Source: Rhyacophila brunnea (Eukaryota > Arthropoda > Insecta > Trichoptera > Rhyacophilidae). From it: DNA of 64,000 bases. A model generated the notes under the pieces. That model worked only from the letters and a program-made list of their open reading frames with translations. It was not told the origin of the DNA and made no database searches. Position numbers and translations under genes: made by a program. The stretch lies in NCBI GenBank assembly GCA_022495005.1, contig JAGYXB010001020.1, forward strand, positions 1,775,210 to 1,839,209, written 5' to 3'. Positions 45,871 through 59,135 of this stretch are shown here, piece by piece (the first letter of the stretch is position 1; each line of letters opens with the position of its first letter).

Positions 45871-48800
45871 GTCGAAAAAGCAGGTCAAAACAAGCCCTAT
45901 ACTTTATAGTATATATGCCTTTGTTGACTTGTGAAAATTTTACGAAAGTAGAAACTGTCGTTTTTGCATTGCATATGTAAAATCACACCATAACGACATA
46001 TTCTGTACATTATCATTAATTAAAGATTAAACATAATATATATATTTACATATTATAACAATGATTGTGTGTATATAAAATAAAATGTCGATAGACGTAT
46101 ATAAACATTACACTTGATTTTGTGTTTTGAAAACTTGTTTTTATTGTATACAATTACTTTCAACCATTAAAGTAATTATTCTCCATTGTAAATATTATTA
46201 TATACGCTAGTAATGATTTAAAATTTGTAACAATGTCAATTCAGAAATGCTGTTATGTTTTCGAACAAAGAAATTGTGCCTAATTATTAGGTACCGTTGT
46301 TATACACGTTTCACTTGCGTAATCCTTTAGGTAAATTGGTGTTTGACGTGTATGGTCTATACAAGGTGTTCGATAGAAATTTACGGCAATTTGTGGACAA
46401 TGTTGTGTAAGTAGGAAAACATTGCACACGGACAATAATGGCAATAGTTTGTTTGCCCGACTTTTCAAGTTGCAAGGTAACTCAGTACCTTAACAAACTT
46501 TGGCAGATTCGATTGCACAATTTCAGGGGAATCGAACAAGTTTTACAGTTATCCAGCAAGGATATCTCCATACTCTATTTGCTTTAATTTAAAGTAAAAA
46601 GTTCAATTGAAGTAAACATCATACAATGGCTTAATAATTTTGTATAGAGTTCTTACAATCACAACGTATAAAAATTCGGGAAGTACCTACTCTTTGAGTG
46701 TTATTCATTTTTTTTTTATAAAAAAAAATGTGAGCCGTGAATATATTTTTTTAAACATTCGTAGGTCTAAGAAGGTGAAAAAATTAGTTTCTTTCGACCT
46801 TAACTATATTAGATTGATCTAATTCGAGTACAATGTGTACTTTGGAAAATTGGCCGAATCCATTAAACGTGTAGGTATTCACATCTCCCGTCAAATCAGG
46901 AGCGAGAAAATGCTTCCTCTTCTCGCTCAGTATGGTGGTGTTTCGTCATCGTCTGTCATTTGGGACTTGGAGTGAACAAAATAACACCAAAATGATGTTG
47001 ATTTTTATTTAAATACTACTATAAATATTTAAATAATTCTACATGTTTACAATGTCGATATTTAGTAGTGTCTCCTGCCCGGGAAAATCGTTCGCTATCA
47101 GTGGGGACAAAATGCGGCGTTGCGTTTTTTGACAATCGGACAAACAACGTTGCCAAGTATTTTTTTTTTCGTAATCAACCATTACTATACGTCGGTTTGA
47201 AAATGGTTCAGGCCTCTTTAGACCCACAGAGGAGACATCTCCAAATGGGGACCATTCGGAGGTGTAACAGTATATAATATGATATTTTTATGAATGATAC
47301 TTTTTTGAAATGTTAATTTCTACGAATGTTAAACAAATCATTTTTTTTTTATTTGAAAACCAAGGTTTTTCATGAATTTATTTCTAATATATAAACATAC
47401 TTGTGGGCCTTATAATTTCAGCTAATTATGGAAAGCAATCTATACATACTTTAGGTATATAATGATGGTTAAAAATCTTTGCTCTATATTAGGTATATTT
47501 GTTATATTAGACAACGATATTTATCAACATATTATATTGCAATTAAAATGTAATTTGTTACATCTAGTTTGAAATCAAATTGAATTCTAATTAGGTACTA
47601 TTACGTAGAATAAATATTATTTCAATGATATATAATCTATATGTATTATAATAATATAGCTGCATGAATCTATGTACGAGTATATTTATAAAAAATCGTA
47701 TTCATCATCAAGAAAACACGTTGTGAAAATATGAAAAATATTTCGTCTCTATTCGCGAAAAACAATAATATCCGAATGATATATCAAAAGAACTATTTAT
47801 GCAACGAGAGGTTTCACCGAAATATTTCAATATATATGTAAATCGGATACGGCTTTAAAAATATACTTATTTCCATGGGAAATTCGTATGTCTTTAGGTA
47901 CCTACTAGAAATGAGTATGTTACGAGTGTATTTTGCAAGGAAAGTTTCCTACCACTGTCGTGTATTACATAAAATTCGATTTACTTTAGCAAAACGTCTA
48001 TTTGGCTTTAGGGGTGGGTGGTGGTGGACACGGTAGAGGTAAGTGACGCGGTTTGCGGAGGGGAGGAAAGCCTTATTTGACCAAGTAGTAGGTAGGTACA
48101 TTATATAAATCGAAACCAGTAATTGATTTTTACGTTAATCTTAAATGTAATTGTATTATTCGGTCTTGTTTTATAATTTTTATTACTACATCGTTAGTCA
48201 CCCGTAATTACTTATCCTCATTAATGAAGCTCGTTCTTGAATATTCTCTACCTTTATTTTCTAAACCTCAAGCAGTCGCAAGAGTTTTTAAAAATGGGAA
48301 ACCCGTGACGTCTTTCACCTGGTCACTTCAGTTATTCTTCATTTATCACTTAGAAAAATTCCGCGACGGGATTTTGTCTTATATTATAAATATGTCAAGA
48401 AATCAAGAGAAAAAAATACGATTTTCTTTACACATCATTTTGTTAATACAAAACGGAAATATGAAACAAAACAAAAATGCAAGTTTTTTTCAATGTGTAA
48501 CTTCTGGAGTAAACCAATGTATGGACTCAATGTGCAAATGACTAACAATCATTTCACGTAAAAATATATATGAATAACGTTCATTCCTTTGAATTAACCA
48601 AAATTACAATGTATTTTAGAAGCACCCACGGAACAAAAAACTAGTAAACTGTCCTATGGTAGCACCTCTGGATTTATTAGCGTCTTAACGAGGGACGCAT
48701 ATGGAAATGTTATTAAATTTGTTAATGATTTTTTTTAAACAAATGGTTATTAACCATCTATTCAAATTGTTAGGTAAGGTTAAACTTACAAAGTAATATT

Positions 48801-48970
48801 TTTAAAAATATATAGTATTACTAGTAGGTTATTGGGACAGAAGCCTCAATCTACGGTTTTTTGCGATTAATTTATTTTTTGCATACATCTTGGGATCCAA
48901 GTTTAAGCCAACAAACACAGAAATAAGTTCAGTTGTGTTCGCATAATTTCAAGTACAATAAATATATGTA
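45871..48970. other. AT-rich non-coding DNA
   Basis: No gene is supported. A small hairpin lies at 46900..46928 (9-bp stem GAGCGAGAA). A GC-richer patch is at 48010..48075. The 105-codon plus frame 48224..48541 has an ATG but no recognisable domain and low-complexity composition. Confidence 0.45.
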
Positions 48971-48974
48971 CACA

Positions 48975-49460
48975 TTTATATAAAAATAATTACATGATAA
49001 AAAGAACTTTTTATATACAACGTTTTTAAATTTTCCGTTCAATTATTATGCTCAATATGCTCAAACTTGTACTTGATATGAATTAAATAAAAAACAAACC
49101 AATAAACAAACAAACAAATATAGAATACTGAAATGTCATTTTGATTTCCATAGTAACGCAGGTATATATTAATAGTTAAGTTGCTAGAACCACCATCTTA
49201 GCAACCAATAATGGTGGATTGGATTACGGATTTCTTCCGATATAACTTTTCATACAAAACATAATTAACTGAAAATGAATTCAATTCTACTTAGAGATGG
49301 CTAAAAGTATTAAAAGAATGAATTGGCATCGTGTTCTGATATATTCTAAAAGTTTCAAATGTCTAGATATTCGGGAAGTTTGTTAAAAATCGATTGCAAG
49401 ATTTGTACTGGATAAACAACCACTGGACAAATAAGAATACGAGCTTATAAAAACGTTGTA
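48975..49460 (+). repeat. Dispersed repeat of unknown type, copy 2
   Basis: Matches 9340..9890 in order and orientation (see that entry). A short CAAACAAACAAA microsatellite is present near 49096. The ATGGCTAAAAGTATTAAAAG frame stops after about 31 codons. Confidence 0.6.
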
Positions 49461-49462
49461 AT

Positions 49463-49560
49463 GAAGCAGGCATGTCCAGCTTCAAATAGATTGTGATCTA
49501 CTATCTAGTATCAAAACTGGCAGTGATCTACCATAATCTCTCGTTGCCATTCTTCAACTT
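49463..49560 (+). repeat. Possible hAT-like terminal fragment
   Basis: CAGGCATGTCCAGCTTCAAATAG followed by two GTGATCTAC words resembles one end of hAT elements that start CAGG.RTGTCCAA. No right end or TSD was found. Confidence 0.35.
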
Positions 49561-50365
49561 AGACAAACGTATTATATTTCGCTGAGGACACTCGGGCATT
49601 TCAAATAAGTTAAATAATAACAGTTGTCTGTCACCACTCACCATCACAAAGAAACTCCCAATTTTACGTTCATTGTGAAAGTTTTTGTCTTCTTTTAAGT
49701 ACTCCTATCACCCATTGTCAAACTATTCTCCTACTGTGCAAAATGCATACTGCGCGACTCATAGAGGAAACTACGCATCAATTTCACATTTTCCCTTTCT
49801 TTTACTTCTGCAGCAAACCGTAACCCAGTCAAGGTCACATGAGCTTTTTTACGGTTAATCTTTCACTTAAGCTTGTTTAAAATCAGGAATCGTTAATACT
49901 TCCCCTTCAAAATCATATCAATATAAATATTACAACTGAACGTAGGTAGGTACAGGATTTTTACATTTTTTTCCACTCAATTCTTATGAACCAAAATCCA
50001 GTGATCGACGTGCTACATGCCCAAAATAAAGCATTCTTTACGAATAAAATGTAGTACGAATCAAAACATTCCGAACAAAAGTTTAAAGGCAACTACCATC
50101 CAGATAAAACGTATTACTTATATATACCAAGGTACTTATTTTGGTACTTTCCATATAGTAAAATGAGTGAAATAATAACAATAGTAAGCTTTATAGGCAC
50201 AATATGGCAATCTTCCAAAAATGTATATAGAAGTAGACGTGAAACAGCTGTTGCTTTAGATCGAACTTTACTGTATAAACTTCAGAATAATTATTATCGT
50301 TGCCTATTGAATCTGTTGCTCATATTATAACCATATGACAATAAATACCCAAAAATAACAATAAT
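49561..50365. other. AT-rich non-coding DNA
   Basis: Nothing recognised. Confidence 0.5.
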
Positions 50366-50369
50366 TATC

Positions 50370-50520
50370 TGCACCCACGGTGCCTTAGTTTGTACCTCCA
50401 GCGTGCTTCTGAAACCGGTGGTTGCAGTTTTCGATTCCGCGGCTGGCAAAAATGCATATTCTGTGTTTGATCCAGTCACAGAACAAAATAATACGATTGA
50501 AATGTTAAGGCCAGTTTCCA
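50370..50520 (+). repeat. tRNA-derived SINE
   Basis: A tRNA-like head with B box TTTTCGATTCCGCGGCTGG, followed by TTCTGTGTTTGATCCAG, a body word shared with 37575. The minus frame across it is a shadow. Confidence 0.5.
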
Positions 50521-51105
50521 TTGACCAAGGTTTTTAAGCCGAATTCTGTTTATTACTTTATAACATATTAGGCCATAAAAGACAAAAAACAGCGTGCCGA
50601 GTTTCCTTAAATATTACCAATATTTAGTGCATACGTAAAAATATTGAAAGTAACATATTTTTTAACACGTGTTTAAGTTTACCCCATATTTCTCCAAACT
50701 TTAGAGTTCCCTGTGAGTTACAAAAGACATTGAAAAACTTCTTCTTACATAGAAACGGAACGTAAATATAATGTAGATGTGAACCTGCAAAAACTTTTCG
50801 TATTTCATATTCATCTGTAGCAAGCTTTACATGTGTGAAATGCCACTGAATTAGTATTACAAGCACATTCGAGACTTACAACTTCTTACAGTCTCACCCA
50901 AAAGGCAAACCTCCTCCCATTATTTTTTGTTTTCCCTGGATCCAGTGCAAGCACCCGATGGGTTATGCGAATGACTAATTACATGTTAATATAACCTTCA
51001 CCATTGATGTACATAATATGCTAAAATGGTAATTTATTTTAACTTACTAATTTTGTAAAACAACATGCTTGTATTATTATCCAAAGGATGCGTCTGTCAG
51101 TGGTC
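50521..51105. other. AT-rich non-coding DNA
   Basis: An 80-codon minus frame at 50624..50866 has no domain. Nothing else was seen. Confidence 0.45.
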
Positions 51106-51107
51106 CC

Positions 51108-51255
51108 GTATGGGTTTATTTGAGTGTGAGGTGATCATTCGACGGCTGCGCATAGCATGCATCACGAGGAGGATGAGGAAACGCCGAAGTAAATAGCGCC
51201 GGACTGGCTGGCGTAGTGGATACCTACTGGCGGATGGATAGACGGCGAACGCGAT
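51108..51255. other. GC-rich island of unknown role
   Basis: About 150 bp of GC-rich sequence (GACGGCTGCGCATAGCATGC, GCCGGACTGGCTGGCG) stands out in AT-rich DNA. No long frame or splice-bounded exon was recognised on either strand. A regulatory element, an untranslated exon or an old transposon end are all possible. Confidence 0.35.
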
Positions 51256-51259
51256 TCTT

Positions 51260-52690
51260 TTGAGAAACTTTGAACTTTTGTTACTGGTAGTTGGATAAAT
51301 TTAATACCAGTAAAAATGGAAATTCGCCGTCGATTCTAAGTACCTACATATATATAATTATTATGTAGGATTCGACAATAGTATTTTTATTAGTTTTGTT
51401 AGTATGTCGAAATTCAGCGAAATTAAATCTACTTCAGATCTCGATGTTGAGGCCCTATGCAATGAAAAATATATCATTCGAATTTTAATTTTCCAAATAA
51501 ATCCGCGCATTCGAACGATGTTTTTATTTTATATATATTATAAAACATGGTTTTATCGCATTTACCGCAATCGCGAAAGAAGTGTTTTTTATACAAATCT
51601 TTATACAAAAAATTTTATACAAAAAAAAAATTAAGAATTTGGCTTAATAGTTTTCATGAATTTATCTTAAAATACGAATATAACTTAAGTGTGTGAATTA
51701 CAATAATAAGGCTAGGTACATTTAAACAATAATTACAAGCATATATTTAAAATAAACTTAAATCTTTGTCTCTTAGAAACATATTATCTGCCTACTACCA
51801 CTGTACGTCACTGATTTTAACATTATTTAACGATGTAGTTGAGCATTTGAATCTATGAATATTCATCATTTAAAAAAAAGAATTTATAAGAAATGCGCGA
51901 GTTTTTTTTCGATGTTGTTATAACTTTATGACTAGTTTAAACTGTTTGGAGGACCCCTTTTAAATTTTCAGACGAACTGGTTGCGCTATTTGCGTCAAAG
52001 AAAATCGCCGCTTGGTTTTAGATTAACGTTCCAGCGTTTCGATTGAAACTACTTTAGTACACCTAGGGCCACGTTCGCACGTCGTGATATCTGGATTTCA
52101 ACATCATAAAATGAGCTTAAATAATATAGTATCGATAATTTGACTTCGATACTTTGGCTACCTACTTACAATATATTTCTAATGAGTGACACTTTTCCAA
52201 TATTAATATCGTCAACAAAGATTTATATAATATCTAAATCAAAACCAAAGGTGTTAAGCTACTATTTTATTTTCTCATGGTTTTTAGGGCTTAGTTTTAA
52301 TAATGATATTGGTAATGGTTGTTTATCGTATATCTCGTTTAAAAAAAATAGATAAAATAGTTATGTAAGCAGCCTATGGCTTAGAGGCCTTAGAGTACCT
52401 TACACAAAGTTGGGCTTTTAAATTCCAATTCTAACATAGGTACATCTTTCAAACCAATCGAGCCAGGAGAATGTTCGTGCTTGACTCTGAAAAAAGTATG
52501 GCAATCTTAATGATAGAGACATGATCCATTTGCATGTCAAGAATCCAGACCAATTTTATTTCCATGTGACTGCAAGCATATTACACAATGGTTTGTAACC
52601 CTTTGTCACAACACAAACGTACCTGCAAAACATTGGTATGTGTATTATATTAAAATGTAGTTGTCAACAGTCCACATTATACAAATATAT
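51260..52690. other. AT-rich non-coding DNA
   Basis: The 76-codon plus frame at 51404..51634 begins with ATG but becomes Ile/Tyr/Lys-rich and has no domain. Nothing else was recognised. Confidence 0.45.
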
Positions 52691-52692
52691 AT

Positions 52693-52770
52693 TTATTTTT
52701 AATCTATCTAATCTATTTCTATATATTAAATCTATCTATCTATCTATTAATCTATTTAATCTAATCTTTA
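52693..52770 (+). repeat. (ATCT)n microsatellite, imperfect
   Basis: Repeated ATCT units (ATCTATCTATCTATCT at the core) with interruptions TTTA/ATAT. Confidence 0.85.
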
Positions 52771-52775
52771 TTCAA

Positions 52776-53752
52776 AACAATACTCCGTAAGACCTACTTC
52801 CGATAAAATAGTAAAAAAAAAATACCCAAATAACACTTGCATGTTTGTCACTACGTTTATAATGTTTTCTATAAGCAGCGGAATGCAAAGACACATCGTT
52901 TGTAAACAATTTTTATTCAAGTTTTGAACTTTTTTTATACACTTTTTATTTGTTGACGGACAGGTGTATGTTGGTCTGGACTAAGCTTTATTGAATTTTG
53001 TTCACAACCCCATAATTGCTGGGATTCTATAATTATATAATGATGGATTTTATAATGATCAAGATTCTAGTGTCATTTGGGTGGTTCTGAAATATTTTGA
53101 TTTCTCCGTATAAAATCTAATTGTCAATTAGAAAAAATATTTTGTATATTATTGTAGTAAGTTCCATGTAGATTTCCACTGCGTATAACTTAAATAATAT
53201 TTATGTTAAAAGCGATAGGCAAGGTTGTATCTTGTTATATATAATATCACAAGATGAACCACCTATTTCTATACTATAATCAGTATAATCGTTAATTTGT
53301 TAACACAAGTCTTCCATGGTGTATAAAAATGGTATTTTAAATATTAATTAATTGGTTTATGTATTATTATGCATTATTTATTCGCAATAAGTAAATTAAC
53401 CTTCTACAAAGTAACTGTGTACTAAATTTATTTAAAAATAAATTATATTATAATCATTATTTTTCAACTCTTATTTAATCTATTTATGGCTAGATGGTGT
53501 TATAATAATTTTTCGCAGTTGTTTGTTGAAAAATGCTGGAAATAGATTTTTCGTAAAACCAATTTGTGGCCAAAATGGAATACGATCTCTAGAGATTGAA
53601 GGAAGAAATATTTTTGGGAAAACTTTTCAATGCTCGTTTATATTTTGTAACGTTCTAATCCCTTTGGTATACGATAGAAAATAAGAAAAATCATAGTGTG
53701 CATGCAATCAATAGTTTGCTGGATTGAAATCGATCTTCATATAATATACGAC
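52776..53752. other. AT-rich non-coding DNA
   Basis: Nothing recognised. Confidence 0.5.
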
Positions 53753-53756
53753 TTAA

Positions 53757-54147
53757 GGTGAGTGCGCCATCTACCAGAGGCACGTAGCGGAAAAACATGA
53801 AGCTTGCAATTTGAGACGTTTTTTGATGACTTAGGTACATCAATTTAATGTGATATTATTTTATGGACATGTTTCTTTACAAAAGAGTTTTGACTAATAA
53901 TTCATAGCTTAAAAAAATGTGTGTAGCTTGACATCATTTTTATTTATATGATGTAATAATAAGATGGGATTGTTATTAATTATAATTTTATCTCTGACTT
54001 TAAATTTAATATCAAATCATTTCTTTTTAATGTTTTTCAATACGTCTTAATTAATTAAAACACTTTAATTAACAAAAAAAAATCATCACTCAAATTTTAT
54101 GCTTCGTATTATTCCGCTAGGTGCCTCTGGTAGGTGAAGTATTTACC
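53757..54147. mobile_element. TTAA-flanked MITE, copy 2 (391 bp)
   Basis: TTAA flanks at 53753..53756 and 54148..54151. The inverted termini share CTACCAGAGGCACSTAGCGGA and then GAAGCTTGCAATTTGAGA, in the same layout as the copy at 24153. The left end is GGTGAGTGCGCCATCTACC. The middle is AT-rich and differs in length from copy 1. It is non-coding. Confidence 0.85.
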
Positions 54148-54151
54148 TTAA

Positions 54152-54900
54152 CGGTATTAATTATTATTGTGTTTCAATGTCAAAATCAAGTGTTCACTCA
54201 GTCTATTAATATTTTTTATTATTTCGTGGCGCAACAGCCCGTTGTGGGACATGGTCGCCTCCACATTTATTTCCACCATCTCCTCCCCTTATTAGAACAT
54301 TAGAACCTACATTAGAACGCACCAAGAAGCTGAGGGCTTTTCTACTCAGTTCATCCACCGAGAGTCGTGACGTGCTACCCGGCGCGTCGTCGTCCCATCT
54401 TATAATAAACATTAATCTATTTGGTATTCATAAGAGCAGCAATAAATGAATACATAAATAATGTACCTACATGAAAGGCGTATATAATAAAGCATGGAAT
54501 ATTAAATTTTTCGTGTTGTTTTATAAATTCATAAAATCGTCGTTCTTCAATACAAAAAAGAATGTTCGTCAAATATTTTATTGCACTACGAAATAATTGG
54601 TTTGTGTCTCAGATACCGATTTTTCTGTAAGCATATTTCTAGCGATATATAGATGGCATTGCATTCAATATGCAGTTTGAGTACACGATAATAAAATTAC
54701 ATGCTAAATAAAATATTATGTATGAAGGTATGTTAAACTTGAATATAAATTACTGTTTTTTTTTTAATAGGTATAATGCACACTCTTTTACCACTCTATA
54801 ATATTATTATATACTTAAGTGAGTATATATTATTGTATTTTAGTACATTAGAATGTATGGCATTTAGGTAGCAATAATTATTGTAATAAAATACACTTTC
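54152..54900. other. AT-rich non-coding DNA
   Basis: A short GC-richer patch at 54230..54400 carries no convincing exon. At 54770, a T-run followed by TAATAG|GTATAAT is a weak zero-length-exon-like motif. Confidence 0.4.
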
Positions 54901-54910
54901 TTAATTATAT

Positions 54911-54932
54911 TTTTTCTTTTTTTCAGGTAAGT
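54911..54932 (+). promoter_or_regulatory. Candidate recursive splice site (ratchet point)
   Basis: TTTTTCTTTTTTTCAG is immediately followed by GTAAGT, so a near-ideal 3' splice site abuts a perfect 5' splice site at 54926/54927. This is the consensus of zero-length exons used for recursive splicing of long introns, described in Drosophila. The site implies a plus-strand transcript crossing this region. No host exon was found in the window, so the function is inferred from the motif. Confidence 0.5.
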
Positions 54933-54949
54933 GCCCAACTGGACATTCA

Positions 54950-55316
54950 ATGATGAGATCAATTACATAATGTTTCCATGATTTCAATGCTGGACTACAT
55001 CAATATTTTTGGACACCAGATTGTAAACGTAAAGGTTTGATATTTAGGTATTAATTTATTTTAACTCATCATGGACACTACAAATTATTGTTAGTTTAGA
55101 GTTTATGTTTAGACGTTCATCGCGTGACATTTGGATATTTTAAAACACCAAGAAACACCGTAAAGAAAATAACCAATTGTATAAAAATATCATGTGATAT
55201 TTCTAAATAATGGAGCGGTTAATCTACTAATTTTATGAAAAATATAAAACAACAGTCATCTAAATTAACACTCACGTAAATGGAATATATCGATGTCTAA
55301 ACCAGTTTAACACATT
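54950..55316. other. AT-rich non-coding DNA
   Basis: Nothing recognised. Confidence 0.5.
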
Positions 55317-55422
55317 GCGCATTTATTCTATTCACAAGTCTGCTTTCGGTACTTCGATACAAACCTACCCTAGTAGCTGCCGTAGCGGCCGAAAGCAGTC
55401 TTGTATTATAGAATAGATGCGC
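55317..55422. mobile_element. Short hairpin MITE related to 17860..18134
   Basis: The arms GCGCATTTATTCTATTCACA and its diverged complement enclose about 35 bp. The words ACAAG.CTGCT, TACTTCGATACAAA, CTACCCT and AGCTGCCG match the larger element near the MADF-BESS gene. It is essentially that element without its interior. Confidence 0.75.
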
Positions 55423-56475
55423 TGGTATTGCTCTCCCAATTGCCATCACCAATGGCATGCTAATTTTATACCTTGCGGGTAACAAACAACAATATTACTG
55501 GTGTTCAGTAGAATAAGTAGCCAATCTTTTAACAAAAATAATTTGTGACGCTCTAAATAATTAATGATGTCATTGTTTGTCTAATCTTATTGATTATTAC
55601 TTCCAATATATATTTTAGTTATATTTTGTTATTCGCATTATAAAAAGTCAGGCCATATTGTTGTCATGCCTATATCGTATCATTTAAAAAAAAATCATTG
55701 TAGGTACCTAATACCTAGGTATGTACTTACTTATTACATTTTGGCGACCCCTTGTTACCAGGGACACACAGTTTATAAAAACCATAAATAATAATTTTAA
55801 AAAAAGTGAATGCATGTACTTACGATTATTTATAATAATTTTAATTATAAGTATAGGCATTTAATAAAAATATACATCACGTTTAGAATAAAATTTAGAT
55901 GCATTGAAAAACCGAGCTACCTATATTTATGGATTTGCCCGAGGCTATCCATTCAAGTTAGCAGCCTGTTTAACCCACGCGATTGTAACAATAATATGTT
56001 GTTATCTCGCACAAAATAAATTAATAGTTTAAAAAATAAAAAGGAAATGATATTACTAGTTTACTTTACTTTCGGTACGCCTCTTGTGCATATCAATTAT
56101 TACAGTCTGTCCATACTAAGCAAACGTTGAATAAGTGCTGACACATTTCAATTATAATTTCGATTTCACAAAAACATTTTTTACATAAACGCTGAAATTC
56201 AAGTAATAAACTAACAAATTGACAATTTTTAAAATGTTTTTTTGTGTGTATATGTACTATATGATACGTAAGTTAGATTGTATTAAAATTGATGGATCGA
56301 TATATTGAGCAAATACTTGATAAATTTAAATTTTACCATAGTTAAAACAACATGAATACTACTACAACTCATTTAGTGCTTACACCGCGACTGGCGCGTT
56401 TGATGTAGTTGGCCATTAGATATAATTAACATGATATTTCAATGTGGTAATTGAAAAATAATTAACTGGTCAGCA
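55423..56475. other. AT-rich non-coding DNA
   Basis: Nothing recognised. Confidence 0.5.
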
Positions 56476-57044
56476 GTGAATGTACTAAGGGTCTTTTTAG
56501 ACGTCAGTTCTGTTGTCTGTTCAGTCGAGGTTTCCGTTTTGATCCATTCAGACAGGGTAAGAAAATAAGCTAGATGGCAGAATACAATGCTAGATTTTTT
56601 CAAAATTGAAGAAGTATCTAGAAAGTAGCATTTCAAAAAAATGTGTACAATTATAAACATTGTTTTTACAAGAACAAAGATCGAAAAGATTTTAGCATTT
56701 TACAATTATTAATAGAATATATATATTTGTCTTGATGTAACTGTCTGCAACGCAGCGCGTCAACGCACACACATTCTCTATATATGTCTCAGCATTGAAT
56801 ACACTGAACACATCGACAAGAATATTGACAGGTGGCACTGCCGCCTGATATTTTTTCCTAATAAGATATAAAGTACGTAATATCAGTATGTGGATTTTTA
56901 AGCAAATCTGGTGTTATATTCTTTAAGCTGTTTGCGGTATCGAAAAACGCTAGAGTTAACGCCAAATGGAAATTTTGGAAGCTAGATGCCTATTCAAAAA
57001 TGCTAGCTCTGGTAAGAAAAACACTGAGTTCGCAACGCTGCTGC

Positions 57045-57450
57045 GGTGTATTCAGACGATCAGTTTAGTTTTCCGTTCAGTCTCAGTTGACAGTTCAGTT
57101 GGGAAACTGCAATATAAATGTACCGATTTATTATCCACTAAAAATGAACTTTATGTTTATAATAACTTTCTAAACATATTGGTTGGTATAATGCAGTAAC
57201 TATATTTGAAGAAATAATAATATTTCATTCGAAATTATAAAATTAGTATGAAAAATACGGCAACATAGTAATTTACACGTCGATTTAACTGGCAACTCTA
57301 AAACAGAATACGATAACTGATGGAAAACTCATTCTGTTTCGTCTTCGTTTCGGTTTCAGCCGGCCACTTCAGTTTTGAATTTACACGTCGGTTTAACTGA
57401 CAGCTCAACTGAAACGGAGACTCAAGACTGATCGTTCAAAAGCACATTAA
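57045..57450. mobile_element. Foldback-like inverted-repeat element
   Basis: The left arm (ACGATCAGTTTAGTTTTCCG TTCAGTCTCAGTTGACAGTTCAGTT) is complemented by 57381..57435. The right half also repeats AATTTACACGTCGRTTTAACTG at 57277 and 57381. A related piece lies at about 56502..56555 (TCTGTTCAGTCGAGGTTTCCG). No clear TSD was found, so the borders are approximate. The short frames over it are not genes. Confidence 0.55.
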
Positions 57451-59135
57451 GGATTAGTTTATCATACTTACCGATATTGATCGAAGTAGAAGAAAAATTT
57501 ATGAAAATATAACATTCAATGTGTGAAGCTTTTGTTAATAAATTGTTTTTATCATTGAGAGAGGAATGGAGTAGAGTAAGCCTGCTATCATCGTTGTACG
57601 GGCGTTAATTGAAAGCTCTTCTGTTATTATTACATATTACTTTATTGTTAATTCTATGGTTAATTTGTAGTTAAATAAATTCTTTAAAATGTGTTAATAA
57701 TCCGTGGTGTTAATGTGCTTTATACTTAATGCTAATTTTTATTTATATCCAATCAAGTTTCGGTATGGTCACGATATTTAACCGTTACAAAATAATTTTC
57801 TTTGCTTATCGTTTGTTTGCTTGCACTGTTGTATATTTTCAATTGATGTTTTGTCATAATATACCTATTGTTATAATATGCTATTCACATTAACATCGCT
57901 TATTTACCTATCAAATACCAACCCATTATTTAACCTATTCCGGTCTGAAGCTGTGCAATAAATAAATTCACATAGACGCCGGTGCTTATAATATGCATTT
58001 TACGTCTCTATATCAATATTTATGATTATTGGTAATCGAGGTATTTTAATACAATAAAACAGTTCATATAGAATGAATTTAAAATTGTATAGTTGCACAG
58101 TTGACTATATTATTATTTATTTACAAATAAATAACTATATTGAGAAAACTAATGATTTCGAATGAATCAAGGCAATATTTTATATGCAAGGCGTTTTATG
58201 TTGTTCCGGAATGACATTTTTATTGGATAGCGTACACAAAAATATAATAAATTTTTATCTTATATGCAAATTTTCTTAATCGAATTAATTCCAATTTATT
58301 CTATGTGATAAGACTCGGACACAGAGAAATTGAGTTATTATTTACAAGTCTCATTGCAACCGTTCATTTTTGGCCAAATTCAGTAGACGACGTTTTGATT
58401 TATCGCCAAGGATAGTTGTTGCGGTTAATTGTAGTGATTTTTTATTTCAATTATACCTGCATCTATATATCCATGCTTGCATACCAATTAGCAGGTATAA
58501 CGTTTCACTATTATTATTTTATTATTGAACTGTAATTTAAAAAAATAGATAAACCTGTATAAAATATGTTTAGATACGTTTTGTTTTGATATTAAAACTT
58601 TGATATTATTTTAATGATATTCCACGAAACCGATTCTCAAAAAGCGGTGATTTAATGTATGTGGAGGTACTTTTTGTGAAAAAGTTGACTGTGCGATAAA
58701 CTGGCATTACAATACAACAGTAGTGTTGATAGGATTTTCATGGAAAATCGCCAGTGCCCTCAAAACTTGTATTATTTGTATTCGTTCCTTCATTCGCCGC
58801 CCTTCATAATAAGCTACCTCTGAGCATCGCATGACCTGCCTATCTCCATGGGACATCACTGTTGGTAACGTTCAAAAGTTTTAAGCGTTGATCACCTATG
58901 CTCGTGCATAATATAAATTATCTACTTTGAACAATAACATTATTAATGGACAACGTACTTCAACGACAATGTACAGTAGCTAGCAAGTAAATTCGTGCAT
59001 AGCGACATTCGCACATGTATAGGTAGACGTCACGTGACAATTTTTCGCATGTTCCATTATGCGATATCACGCATCGGGAATTTATAGCAATATCACCTTT
59101 ATTGTAATGGCGTTAGAAACATTGTTTTAAAAAAA
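57451..59135. other. AT-rich non-coding DNA
   Basis: Nothing recognised. Confidence 0.5.

Noticed and set aside
46900..46928. microRNA precursor hairpin
   Set aside because: The stem is only 9 bp with an 11-base loop, too short for a pre-miRNA.
48224..48541. 105-codon plus-strand frame
   Set aside because: No domain, no second exon and composition expected from AT-rich sequence.
52619..52640. Minus-strand zero-length exon (TTTTGCAG|GTACGT)
   Set aside because: Short pyrimidine tract and non-ideal donor; could be chance.
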